A stretch of 64,000 nucleotides of DNA, taken from Caenorhabditis elegans. Its lineage: Eukaryota > Nematoda > Chromadorea > Rhabditida > Rhabditidae. The stretch covers positions 13,640,001 through 13,704,000 of the forward strand of contig NC_003279.8 of assembly GCF_000002985.6 (NCBI RefSeq), written 5' to 3'. The position numbers were made by a program, and so were the translations under genes. Positions within the stretch are counted from its first letter, which is position 1. Every line of letters starts with the position of its first letter. Below, piece by piece: positions 23,388 through 35,792 of this stretch. The notes below the pieces were generated by a model. The model made no database searches. It worked only from the letters and a program-made list of their open reading frames with translations, and was not told the DNA's origin.

Positions 23388-23472
23388 CCGTAAATCGTGT
23401 TGACTGAGTATTCAACGTTTTGCACGCGTTCAGGTACGCAGCGAATTGAGTCCAGCGGAGCGCACTTGCCTT
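23388..23472. repeat. Shared upstream repeat (copy 2)
   Basis: Nearly identical to 19535-19625 and ends about 65 bp before the ints-4 start codon. The few differences are point changes (GAGTATTCAACG here, GAGTAATCAACG there). Confidence 0.75.
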
Positions 23473-23536
23473 TTTTACATTTTTAATGAAAATATTTTCG
23501 AAAAATACATTGCGGAACCGAATTTTCCAGTGAAAA

Positions 23537-26500
23537 ATGCTCACCAGAGCTCCTCGGAAACGTGAATTGCTCGGCGAGCCACAACTAAGCCAGCCTCCAT
23601 CGAAAAAGAATCGTTTGGATAAACAAGCGGAGCGAAGTTTTCGAAGAAGGAATCTACAGGAGGTTCTCGATGAGCTGTGCCTTCGAGTGGAGAGTAACGA
23701 TAGACAATTGTAATGAAAATTGATTTGAAGAAGCTTAATTAATTAAATTAAATTTTTAGAACAAATAATCTCATCCGGGAGATCGACACGGAGCATGTAC
23801 GGGTTATCAGAGATAAGGACTTTGCGAAAAGCTGCACAAAGCTCATCAAAGCTTGTTTGACCTCAAAAGTAACATTAAAAACTACTTAAAATCTCCTAAA
23901 ACTATAAAAAACGATTAAAAATCTTAATTTCAGATCGAAACAGTCTCAAATAAGATGTTTGCCTGTTTAATGGGAATGTTCGCACGTGGATCTTTACAAA
24001 GAAGAAAGGATTTCGTGTTTTCCCTCCAAGAAGTCTGTGAAGGATTATCCCAAGCAATCAAAGAGCCTGCAAAGATCCTTCCGGATCCCAGAAGAATCGT
24101 AGAAACATCGAATTTCGACTCGGGCGCGGAATCCGACACCGATTCAGAAGCTTCCAATAAAAAACCGGCGGATTTTAAGCCAAGAATCGAAGATATTCTG
24201 CCGATGGATGAGGAGGAAGACGAGATTTCAATGATTGATGCGTTGTATTTGAAGCCAAATTTGGATTCTGGAGTGCTCACGATTTATACGATGGTTCTCC
24301 GAGAGAAGATTATTCAGGCTGACGAAGTTCCGGAGAAGTACGGAATTTTTTAAATGTGAAAACCATCTAAAACTCGAGAAAATCAAATGGAATTTGGTTG
24401 AGGCTCAGGCTACAAACTACAAAAAGTTTAGCCTCAACCAATTGTTAATTTACACGTGGAAATGATTATTTCCGGGGTTTGAAGCTTTATGATGATTTTT
24501 TGCCAATTTTTAATACAGAAATTCATAAGGAACTGCAAAATCATTGAAATTCCACATTTTCTGTCATTCCCGGCCATTTTCAGTCAGAAATTTCTTCTAA
24601 AAATATAAAAAAAACAATGAATTTGTGAATTTTCGACCTAAAACGTTAAAAAAACGAGCATTTTTGCTGCTGGAATTGCCCAAAATTGATTGAAAAATAT
24701 TGAAAATTGGTAAAAATCGCATTTTTGGTTGAGGCTCACACTACAAACTACAAAAAGTTTAGCCTCAACCAATTGACACGTGGAAAAAAGAAGGAAAACT
24801 ATCCCTTCCAAGCATTATTCGTGATATATTGCATGCAAATGATGATTTTCTGTCAATTTTTAACGCAGAAATTTGCAAGTAATCTCAAAATAGTTTAAAT
24901 TCCACATTTTCTGTCATTCCCGGCTGTTTTCAGTCATAAATTCTCTCTAAAAATAGGAAAACAGATGAATTGGTGGATTTTAGACCTAAAACGTTAAAAA
25001 ACGAGCATTTTTGCTGCTGGAATTGCCCAAAATTGAAAAATATTGAAAATTGGTAAAAATCGCGTTTTTGGTTGAGGCTCACACTACAAACTACAACTTT
25101 TCTAGCCTCAACCATTTTAGAAAATCCTTGTTTCAACAGGAAAAATGTAGTTTTCTGTGAATTTTATCTGTTTTTAAACATAAAATTCATCAGAAAACGA
25201 TGGAATTTTGTAAATTATTCAAAAAAGAAGGAGAATTCCTCGTTTTTCTTAGAATTTTCATGGTATTAGCGTGAAAAATGTGTTTTTCTGTGATTTTCGG
25301 GTTTGTTACCTACAAAAACACTTTCAGAAACAAGATAAAGTGATTTTATAACGAAAATTACTACAAATTTTGTGGAGAAAAATTCATTTTGAAGCTCAAA
25401 AACTCGAAGTTTGCTGTCCCCAAGCTTGGGTGAGGCTGAAAAATATTGTAGTTTGTAGTGTGAGCCTCAACCATCATTAAAATGTAGTTTTTAGTCAAAT
25501 CCCATGTTTCAGTGGGGTTTTAGCGTAAAAAAATGCAATTTTCTATGCTTTTGGGACCTTTTTAAATGAAATATCTCTCAAAAAACAAAGAAATTATGGA
25601 ATTGTTCCTGAATATTCCATTTTGTGAGCCTCAAAACTGTAGCTTTCATACATTTTCTAGGAAAATGCATTTTTCTGTGAGTTTCGGGCGTTTTTCATGC
25701 AAAAAACCAGAGAAAAGACAAAATTTCCGCAAAAAATGCTAAAATACCACACTTTCTTCTTGAAAAGTTGCGAAATTCGATGCTGAAACCCTTTATTCTT
25801 ACAAAATTGGCTTGGGTGAGGCTAAAAGTATTGTAGTTTGTAGTGTGAGCCTCAACCAAAATTTGCATATAGTTTGTAGTCAAATTCCAAGTTTTTATGG
25901 GGATTTTAGCGTTAAAAATGCGATTTTTTTGGGAATTTCGGACGTTTTTAATCAGAAAATCAAAAAACAAAGAAATTATGCAATTTTTCCTGAATATTCC
26001 ATTTTGTGAGCCTCAAAACCGGACATTTTCAGACATTTTACAGGAGAAAAATGCAATTTTCTGTGAATTTCGGGCGTTTTTCTTGCAAAAACACTCGAAA
26101 TAACTAGAAAAATCACCGAACTTTCAGATTTCACATAGAAAAATGCGAAATTTCAGCTTACATTTGATTTTTATAAGAAAAAATGCCAAAATTTGTGTTC
26201 TAGCGGTTGAGGCTCACACTACAAACTACAATATTTGTGAGCCTCACCCATAGGTTGTTGAGGCAATTTTTTTTTAATTTTCAGTAAAAAAATCTATTTT
26301 TTTTTCTAGAATCGACTTTTTTGATAGGAAAAAACTTTTTTTTTCCTAAAAACCTGAAACTTTTAATTTTTCTGCAAGATTCAAGTCTTTTTGAAACAGA
26401 AAATCGTATTTTTAAACAAAAAAAAAGTATTTCTGTCTAAAAAATGAGTATTAAATAGTTTTCCGAATTGAAAACTTTCGAAAATCACTGGAAATATTGG

Positions 26501-29500
26501 TTGAGGCTCACACTACAAACTACAACAATTATAGCCTCACCCAAATTTTGTAGTTTGTAGTCTCTCAGCTTCAACCAAAATGCGTAGACCACAAACTACA
26601 AACTACAAAATTTCGGTGAGGTTCTCAAAATTCTGTAGTTTGTAGTGTGAATTTTTAGTTTTTTTTTTCAAATTGGAACAAATTGTTTGAAAAGGAACAT
26701 TTGAGGCGGACAATGACATTTGGTTGAGGCTGAGAGACTACAAACTACAAAATTTGGGTAAGGCTACAAGATTCTGTAGTTTGTAGTCTAAGCCTCAACC
26801 AAAATGCGTAGACTTTTTCACTACAAACTACAATTATTCCCTTTTTTTTGCAGAATAAAACTGTGTGCTCGCCGTTCTCTCGCCTACTCCTCCATCTCCT
26901 CAACCGCCAACCGTACTGCAGCCATCGATTTCCACGTGGCACTTGCCATCTCCAGCAGCAGCAGTACCTCAGAAGAAGAAAGTGCGGCGCAATGCGAGTC
27001 ACTACTGACACGTCTCGCCGGAGATCGAGATTTCCGAGTTCGAAAGTCAGCGGCCGAGGGATTACTGGCGTTGAGCAACGTTTTTAAGCTATCAAAAGCC
27101 ACTTATCAGCTGGCAAAAACACATATGGCAGATTCTGACTCGGATATTCGAATTGCCGCCATTAAATTATTGATTTTTTATGCAAATCGAAGAGGAGAAG
27201 AAGAAATTGAAGGAACGAATAAAAAATTATATGATGATGCATTTTCTTCAATTTGTGATGCAATTAATGATATTGAAATAGGTGTCCGTGTTGAAGCTGC
27301 AAAGAAATTAGGAGATTTTGAACAAGTTTCCGAGGAATTGATCTACCAAACACTTGATAAGAAAATGATGAGATCTACGACAAATCAACAAGTTGTGAAA
27401 GTTCAACAATCCCTGTTTGCTCTATCGAAAAAAGCTTCTACAAACCGAGATCGGCGTTGGAAATTCGCGAAAAAAGCGCCAAAAATGCAAGAATCTCGTG
27501 GTGGATGGTCACGTGGAAAAGAATTGAATGCAAGTGTTCCGAGTGAAGAGGAAAAGAAGAAAAATGGTGTTGAAGGGGCTGAAAAGAATGATGATGATGA
27601 TGATAATGAAGAAGAAGAAAGTATTATTCCTCATGGTGCATGTGGAGCTTTTGTTTCGGCGTTGGAGGATGAATTTATGGGTGCTTTTTTGGAACTGGAA
27701 TTTTACTATTTTAAAACTGAATTAGGAAAATTAAAAATACAATTTTTTCGAGTTTTTAGGAAATTAAAATTGAAAAAAATTGGGAATAATTCTTAAGTTT
27801 ACAGCAGGGCTGTGCGGCTGTCGGCGTTAGCCGACAGCCGAAAAAAAAAAGTAACTCGACTGTCGGCGCCAGCCGACAGCCGAAGTATTGGTTTTTTCGG
27901 CTGTTTAGAAAAATTTTACAAAAAAAATTCTCTATAAAATTGTCCAAAATATGCTCCAATCAGAAGGTATTTCATATATTAAAGCTAAAAATAGTAGTTT
28001 TTGACCGTTTTTAAACGTATAATTGAAAAATTCTGCCTGTGAAAGGAAAAAAGCTGACAGCCGACAGCCGAGAAAAAAATTAGCACCCGAATTTTTCCAC
28101 CAGCCGCACAGCCTTGGTTTACAGAAAAAATTAGGTTTTTTAGCACAAAGCCTCAAAATTAACAAAAAAGTTTTTAAAATTGAAAAATCGGAAATTCTCA
28201 AAAAAAAATCAGCAAAATAAACATAAAGTCAATTCTTATTAAAAAAAAAAAAAACTACAATATCGGAAAACAAATCCCGAAATTTTTGAGTTTTTTGTTT
28301 CGGAAAATTGAAAAAATTGGGAAATTTCTGGAATTTTAAGATTTTTTTTTGAAGTTTCGAAGCCTCAAAATTAAAAAAATAGAAAGAAATATTAAAAATT
28401 AGAAAAAAAATCCGATATTCTCGAAAAAACTGAACGAATCGAAAAATGCGATATTTTTCTATAATTTAATTTTTATTTGGTAAAAAAGCTGCATTTTTTT
28501 TTTCAAAACCCAAAATTCTCTTGGAATTTGGAATTCTCAAAAATTACCGAAAGAATTAGCAAAAAATTCAAAAAAGTTCATTTTTTAGTTTTTTGTTGTA
28601 TAAAATATTTTTCAAAATCAGTTTTTTTCCTAAAAAGCTGAAATTCGAAATTTGTAGACGTTATAATTTTTTTTGTATAATATAATTTTAAATTTTTCTA
28701 CAATACGAAAAAAATTCGAAATTTTTGCAACTTTTCCAAAAAATACAGTATACTTTTTATTTAAGAAATTTACCGTAAAATACCATTAAATAGTTTTTAA
28801 AAACCTTACATTTTCGATTTTATCATTGAAAAAAAAGGAAAAATTCTCAATTTCCCACGAAAAATTGAAATTTTTTAAAACACTTATATTCGGTCATTAC
28901 CGTCTTTTTCCTATCATTTAAACCAATTAAAAATCCGAAAAATTCATAGAAAATTTTTTTTGATTTTCCAAAAGAAAACTTAATTTTTTTTTCAAAACTC
29001 GAAAAAATCCGAAATTTGTTTGTTGAAGAGTTTTTTTGTTTAATTTTAAAAAACATTATAAAATACGTAAAAAAAAATTCTCATAAAAACTACAACTTTT
29101 TTTCAAAAATTCAAAAAATTTCCATTAAAATTTGAAAAAATTCCAGATGTTTCGAATTCTTCAACTTTAAAAATCTTAAATTTTCATACTTTTTTTTGAA
29201 AAAAAAAATCCAAAAATGTTTATGAATACAGAATTTTTCAGTTTTTCTGTTTTAAATTTTAAAAAAAAATTGGGTTTCCTCTGAAAAACCGAAAAAAAAT
29301 CCGATTTTCTTCTCAAAAATGTCAGATTTGTTCCCAAAAAAAATTATCAGTTCAGATTTTTTTGTTGTTGTCTTTTTTTCTTTTTTTTTCATAAAAAATA
29401 CAATAAACTTTTTAGAAAAAAAATGCATATTTTCGTAGGGAATTCGATTTTCTAATTAAAAACCCACAAACTTGAACAAAAATCTCGATTTTTTCCAAAA

Positions 29501-32500
29501 AAAATCCCTAAAAACTAAAATTTCCCATTTCCAGACGTGCGAAAAGCCGCAGTATACTCCCTTGGCCGTCTCGCCTGCACACGTCCAACATTTGCAGTTT
29601 CAGCATTAGAATATCTAGCTGATATGTTTAATGATGAAATGGCAGATGTTCGATTAGATGCAATTAATGCTCTAACTCCACTAATTGCACACGGACAAAT
29701 TAATTCAGAGCAATTAAATGTAATTTCCAAGTGTCTAGATGATGCAATGCCAGAAGCACGTCAAGCAATGAGAGAACTCTTGAAAAGAGCACAATTTGTA
29801 GATTTGAATTGCATTGAAATGTGTGTAAAAGCATTATTATCATGTTTAAAGCGATTTCCAAAGGATAAAGATGAGATTTATGGATGTATGGCTGATATTG
29901 GAAAGAATCATGGTGTACAAGTACAATCAATTATGAGATCTCTACTTGATATTCATCTAATATTTCATACACGTGAATCATCGATTGAAGATCAAGAATA
30001 TGTTGGAAAGTTGATTATGGTGTTGAATGCGGCTGCTTTTCAACCATCAATGGTTCATTTTATGCCTGAATTCGTTCATCGACATTATCGATTTTTGAGA
30101 AATGCGTCGCCGAATTTGGTTAGGCCTATTCGGGTTTTGGATGAAGAGAAACAGATTGGAAGATGTAGTAAATCGGATGAAAAGACTAATGAAAAAGCTG
30201 AAGAAGTTGTTATGAATACTTATTATAGGTAATTAACCATGTGTAGTTTGGAAAAAAAAATTGAAAACTTTCCAAGAAAATAAAAAATCGTAAAAATTAT
30301 AACAAAGAAACTAAAATTAAATTCTTATGGTTTTTCTCAAAAATAATCGAGAACTGTTCAATTTTTCGTTTCTTTTTTTTCGGAAATTATCATAAAATTA
30401 AACTTTTCGGTTTTTTTTTGCGGATTTAATCGGAAAATTGTTTAAAAAAGGAAAATATTCGATTTTTTTCGGTGTTTTTGAAAATAGTTTTAAAATTTTT
30501 TAAAATCAAAAACTTTTCGGTTTTTTCAGACATAATCAAAATAAAAATTCCAGAATTAAATTAAAAAAAGGAAAAAAATTTAATAAAAAATCGAAAAATA
30601 CCAATTTTTCGGTTTTTTCAGAGATTCTTTGAATACTAAAAATTATTAAAAATTATTTGATTTTTTCGGTTTTTTTCAGAAAAATCTAAAAATTTTTAAA
30701 AGAATGAGAATTAAAAAAAAAATCGAAAAAGGAGATAATAGGTACATTCTAAAAAAATTTAAAAATTTAAAAATCAAAAAAAAAATTATAATAAAAAAAC
30801 AAAAATTTTTGATATTTTTGGAAATAATCGTAAAATTGAAAAAAAAAATCTTTAAAAATTGTTTTTAAAAAATGGAAAAAGTTCAATTTTTTCGGTTTTT
30901 TTCCAGAGATAATCAAAAAAGTTTTTTTAAGTCACACAATTGAAAAAAAATTCGAAAAAAAAATCAAGACTTTTTCGATTTTTTTTTTCGGTTTTTCAGA
31001 GATACTTGGAATATTGAAAATGGTTTTAAAATTTTGATTTTTTCAGTTTTTTTCGAGAAAAAAATCTTTTTTTTTTTCGTTTTGATTCTCGGGGAAAGTT
31101 TTTAAAAAAATTTTAAAATCGAAAAATACCGATTTTTTGGGTTTTTTCAGAGCTTAAAATTGATATATATATATTTGAAATCTCAGAAAAAAAGGAAAAA
31201 TTGAAAATTGTTCGCTTTTACTAAAAAAGAAAATCGAAAAATTGGAAAGAAACGAACATTTTTGATTTTTTTTTCGGTTTTTTTCTGGAAAAATCGAAAG
31301 TTTTCGATTTTTTTTAAATTCAAAACAATTTGCTTTTGACATTAAAAATTGGTATATTCCAAGAAAAAAATCGTTTGGAATATTTGAAAGTAAAAAAAAC
31401 CTATTCAAAAATCCACGTGGAATTATTCTGGAAATTCAACATTTTTCAAAAAAGACCTGGTAAATCCTATATATCTATTGCTAATTCAGCATATACTGGA
31501 AAATCGGAAAAAAGCAAATTTTTGTGAAATTAGCCAAAAATTTATTTACTTTATCGATTTTTCGAAAAAAAACTTAAAAAAAAAGATTTCCAGACTGTGC
31601 AACGTCACCGCAACCGCTCAACTGGTAGATCGAAACATTCAACGAGACGAGATTTTCCGTGATACCTCTGCAATTTCTCTGTATAATTCGTCGGTTTCCG
31701 GTGCGGCCCGTCTCATTTTCTGTTTGGGAGAAGTCTCATCACACGTGGATTCCATCACAAATACAGTACTACGTGGCGGTGAATTGACAAATGTAAAGCA
31801 ATTGATTGGACAAAGTATTGAGGATATGCAATCAATTGAACATCAATTCTCAGGAATTTCAATGCAAATTCATTCATATCTTATATATTGTAGAGTATAT
31901 CTATCATTTTTGGATATGTTAATATGGATGATGCAAGTGATGACGTCACAAATTGATGTTTGTAATGCTGGACAATTGATTATTCAAGATTCGAAAATTA
32001 TTATTGAAGATGGACCTTTTCGAGAGATTTCTGATGAACTTTCCACGTTTTTAGCATCTTGTGAACAAATTTTCTCGGTTGGAGATCAAAGGTAATGATG
32101 ATGATTCACACTACAAACTACAAATGAAGCATAGCCTCAACCAATTCACAGTGAATTTGGTTGAGGCTTAGACAACAAACTACAAAATTGGTCTAGCCTC
32201 AACCATGTCGAAGTAAATTTGGTTGAGGCTCAGACTACAAACTACAAAATTAGTATAGCCTCAACCATGCCGCACTGAAATTTGGTTGAGGCTCAGAATA
32301 CAAACTACAAAATTAGTATAGCCTCAACCAAGTTGTAGTAAATTTGGTTGAGGCTCAGGCTACAAACTACACATTTTCTTTCGGAAATTTTTGATTTTTA
32401 TCCTGCTTAAACCTAAATTTGTGTCGTTTTTCCAAAATTTTTCAATCAAAATTCAAAAACTCCCAACTTTGACTACAAACTACATTTTCAATTGGTTTTT

Positions 32501-34884
32501 TTGGCTAAAGCAAATATTTTCAGCTTGCAAAATTGGATTTTTTAACGAAAATGTTCAGTTTGTATACAATTTTTTCAAAAAATCATAGTTTTCATCATGA
32601 AAATTGCGGAAAAAATTCGAAAATGCTTTTTTTCCTACTAAGACTACAAACTACACAAACTACGAATCCACGTGGACTATACACATTCAAAAAAATTGAA
32701 TTTTTAGCTCAAAAAATGAGTTTTCAGTTGGAAATTTCGATTTACAAAGCATTTTTTTACAAAAAATTTCAACTAGCTCAAAATGTCAAAAGTAGCATTT
32801 TTCGTTAAGAAAATTACAGAAAAAGCTCATTTTTCAGCTAAAAATCTTTGAAAAACTCATGAATTTCTACTTAAAACAGTATTTTAGTGCACACTAAAGT
32901 TGGTTGAGGCTCAGAAAAAGTGTAGTTTGTGGTCTCTGAGCCTCAACCAACTTTATCGATATCTATTGTACTTCAAAGTCACCCTAATAACATTTAAATT
33001 TCAGAAATCCGATTGGATTGGAGGAAAAGCGAAAAATCATCACTCCAACAACACTAGTAAATCTTTTGGATAAATCAATTCCAAAACTTCCATTAAAATT
33101 CCCATCCGCTGGATCAATTCATCTGAAATATGCTCGAATTACGAATCCAAATAAGGACTCGGCCGTTGAAAATGTGCTCAAATTCTTTGCTCATTTACCA
33201 CATGGAATTCCATTGGAATTTGATTTATTTAATATGAAGGTTGATGAGCTGGATTCGGTTAGAATTAAAACTGTTCATCCGGATGGACAATTTGATGTGA
33301 TGCGACCAAGAATTGAGGAGATTCGAAATGAAAATTCACATTTTTCAGTTACAACTCAGGTTTGTTCGGAGGTTTTTTCGGTTTTTCTCGCGAGAAAAAA
33401 TGGTTGAAATCGATTTTTTTGACTAAAAATAGTTTGGTGAGGCTCTGAGACTACAAACTACAAAGTGGCATAGCCTCACCAAAACAACTTTTTTTTGGGT
33501 CATAATTTCGCGTTTTTCTCCATTTTTTAGCGATTTTCTTGCAAAATTAGAAATTTTGCCATTTTTCTGTGAAATAGTAGGTTGAGGCTCAGAGACTACA
33601 AACTACAAACTACAAGTTCCTCAGTCTAGACTAGTCTCACCCTTAAGTTTTTTATCAAAATTTCGCGCTTTCCGTCATTTTTTCACGATTTTCTTAAAAA
33701 ATTGTTACAAAATTAGAAATGTTGCCATTTTCTGTGAAAATACAAGGTTGAGGCTCAGAGACTACAAACTACAGGATTTCTCAGCCAGCACCCAACCATT
33801 TTGGCCCAAATTTCGCGATTTTAGCCATTTTTTCACATATTTTTCACAAAATCGTTTATAAAATTCGCAAAAAAACGCTTCAAAATTTGGAATTTTGCCT
33901 TTTTCTGTGAAAAAAAAAACCGAAATTTAAAAAAAGCTTTAAATTTTCACTAGAAACCAATCAAAATTGTTGGGAGAGGCTCAGAGACTACAAACTACAA
34001 AGTGGCATAGCCTCACCAAAACAACTTTTTTGGTCATAATTTCGCGTTTTTCTCCATTTTTTCACGATTTTCGTACAGAATCGTTGCGAAATTAGAAATG
34101 TTGACATTTTCTGGGAAAATGGTAGGTTGAGGCTCAGACTACAAACTGCAACTACCGTAGCCTCAACCAAATTTTAATTGTAAACAGTTTTCCACGTAAC
34201 CTTAAAAATAATTTTTTTCTTGTTTTAGATGACTACAAACTACACATTTTGGAATAAACTCAATTTTTTTAATAATAAAAAAACCCAAGAATTTCCGCTA
34301 AAAACCTATAAAATTTGTTCGGTGAGGCTCGGAGACTACAAACTACAAAGTGGCATAGCCTCACCCAAACTTAGTTTCCTTCAAAATTTCGCTTTTTCTC
34401 AGATTTTTTTTACGAAAACCTTGCAAAATTTGAAATTTCGCCAGTTTTCTGGGAAAAATACCGAAATTTAAAAAAAAACCTTCAAATTTCACTAGAAACC
34501 AATGAAAATTGCTCGGTGAGGCTTAGAGACTACAAGCTACAAATTCCTCAGCCTCACCCAAACATTTTTGAATCCAAATTTGCGATTTTTTCGTGTTTTT
34601 CAGAAAATCAAAAGTTTTCGGCTTTTCCATGAATTTTTTAGAAAAAAATCTGAAAATTTCCTTGAAATTAAAGCTTTTTTTGAAATTTTTTTCTTTACGA
34701 TAACTAAATATATTCAATATTTTTTCAGGTAAAAGTAACATGCTCATCCCCGTGGTCAGAACCTGCAGAAATTGATGTAATAATCGGAGTTCTTGCAAAT
34801 AACATCTTTGTTCCCCTATTCGCATCCCCATCATGCTTCTCATCAGCCCATGTTCGTGTTCGTATTCATCCACATTCCCGTTGA
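23537..34884 (+). CDS. ints-4: Integrator complex subunit 4
   Basis: Scaffold of the Integrator cleavage module (with INTS9/INTS11), which processes snRNA 3' ends and ends transcription early at many genes in the nucleus. Eight exons, 23537-23709, 23760-23868, 23934-24337, 26854-27680, 29535-30228, 31594-32091, 33005-33359 and 34729-34884, join in frame to 1,071 residues. Human INTS4 is about 963. The N-terminus is basic (PSKKNRLDKQAERSFRRR). ARM/HEAT repeats follow. The match SIIPHGACGAFVSALEDEF then DVRKAAVYSLGRLA and MFNDEMADVRLDAIN is diagnostic. An acidic insert with DDDDDNEEEE precedes it near residue 475. The start follows a TTTTCCAG acceptor. Introns 3 to 7 are 0.9-2.5 kb and full of repeats and homopolymer filler, including family D hairpins in introns 3, 6 and 7. 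Confidence 0.92.
24395..26835. repeat. Family D short hairpin repeats in ints-4 intron 3
   Basis: At least eight TTGGTTGAGGCT/AGCCTCAACC hairpins with ACTACAAACTACA, near 24395-24445, 24725-24775, 25065-25115, 25425-25475, 25810-25860, 26205-26250, 26495-26545 and 26720-26800. Between them, segments of about 330 bp are themselves repeated, for example GTCATTCCCGGC near 24562 and 24911. The array therefore grew by segmental duplication. Confidence 0.85.
27807..28107. mobile_element. Short element with GGCTGTGCGGCTG ends in ints-4 intron 4
   Basis: The left end reads AGGGCTGTGCGGCTG and the right end the inverted CCGCACAGCCTTG. GTCGGCGTTAGCCGACAGCC-type palindromes sit next to the left end and a CAGCCGACAGCCG copy near the right. 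It looks like a non-autonomous DNA element of about 300 bp. The rest of the 1.85-kb intron is A/T homopolymer filler. Confidence 0.65.
32100..34560. repeat. Family D short hairpin repeats in ints-4 introns 6 and 7
   Basis: Intron 6 holds four close copies at about 32110-32370 with a period near 60 bp (TTGGTTGAGGCTCAGACTAC...TAGCCTCAACCA), and one more at 32903-32950. Intron 7 holds copies near 33430-33480, 33580-33640, 33745-33800, 33970-34025, 34120-34170, 34320-34370 and 34512-34562. There the arms are often shortened to GGTGAGGCTC/TAGCCTCACC. Confidence 0.85.
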
Positions 34885-35792
34885 TAAATATCACCTTTTT
34901 TTTTCGTCATTTATTTTATTTATTGATTGATTTCCAGTGCTTATATAAATTACTATTTGTTTTAAGAAGTTCTTACTGTAATTGAAGTTTTAACAACATA
35001 CAATAACAACAGGTAATTATTACATTAAAATACTAACTTTAGAATAAAAGAAACTATTAAAACTTTAGTGTTCGGCAAATTGACAGTTTCTAAAAAAGAC
35101 CTTATTTTAAAGGAACGAATTTTTTGGACCCCTTTAAAACAAAGTTTTTGAGATTCATTTGAATTCGAGATCAATATATTATTACCCAGGTACAAAGTTT
35201 CGCGATTTCCAGGATTAGAGAGTTGCTTTTCTAAATACGTAACTAGCGTGTAAATGATATGTAATTTGTATTTTTGTATTTAAAAAACACTGAAGGGTCC
35301 TAATTCTCCCATCCCCATGGACACTGTGGTGGCGGCCCCCCCCCCCCGGGCCGTCTAGTTTTGAACTAACACTAAAAGTAAGGGCTAACAAAAAATTTAA
35401 CTCCATACAGGCCCCAATCAATTTCGCGAGTATTTTCAGACTTCCTGCCAGGAAGTTCTTAGCCGTTAGCCGAATTATCCGTTAGCCGGTTTTCAAAAAA
35501 TCGGCATTAGCCGATTTATCCGTTAGCCGAAAAAATCGGTTATCCGCACACCCCTGGTTCCCATCTCGGTTGACCTCTGAAAATCGTTCCAGACTAATTT
35601 ATAGAGCAATGACGTCACAGTTACATGTTAATTGAATGTTTGATACTTGCAACATACATCATCTATGACAGCACCAAAGAAGAAATAATTTCATCATGAA
35701 ATGTTTTCAGACTTATCCAAAAACCAGGAATACTACTTTTTGAAACAATTTCCCCGCTGATTGTGCTCTTTCTTTAATGGTTTCAATAGATG
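34885..35792. other. Intergenic spacer between ints-4 and the calpain-like gene
   Basis: The stretch holds a run of about 13 C at 35336-35347 and a GTTAGCCG palindrome cluster at 35461-35560, which alternates TTAGCCGAATTATCCG with its complement. No coding signal is visible. The two flanking genes are convergent, so a shared promoter is not expected here. Confidence 0.5.
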
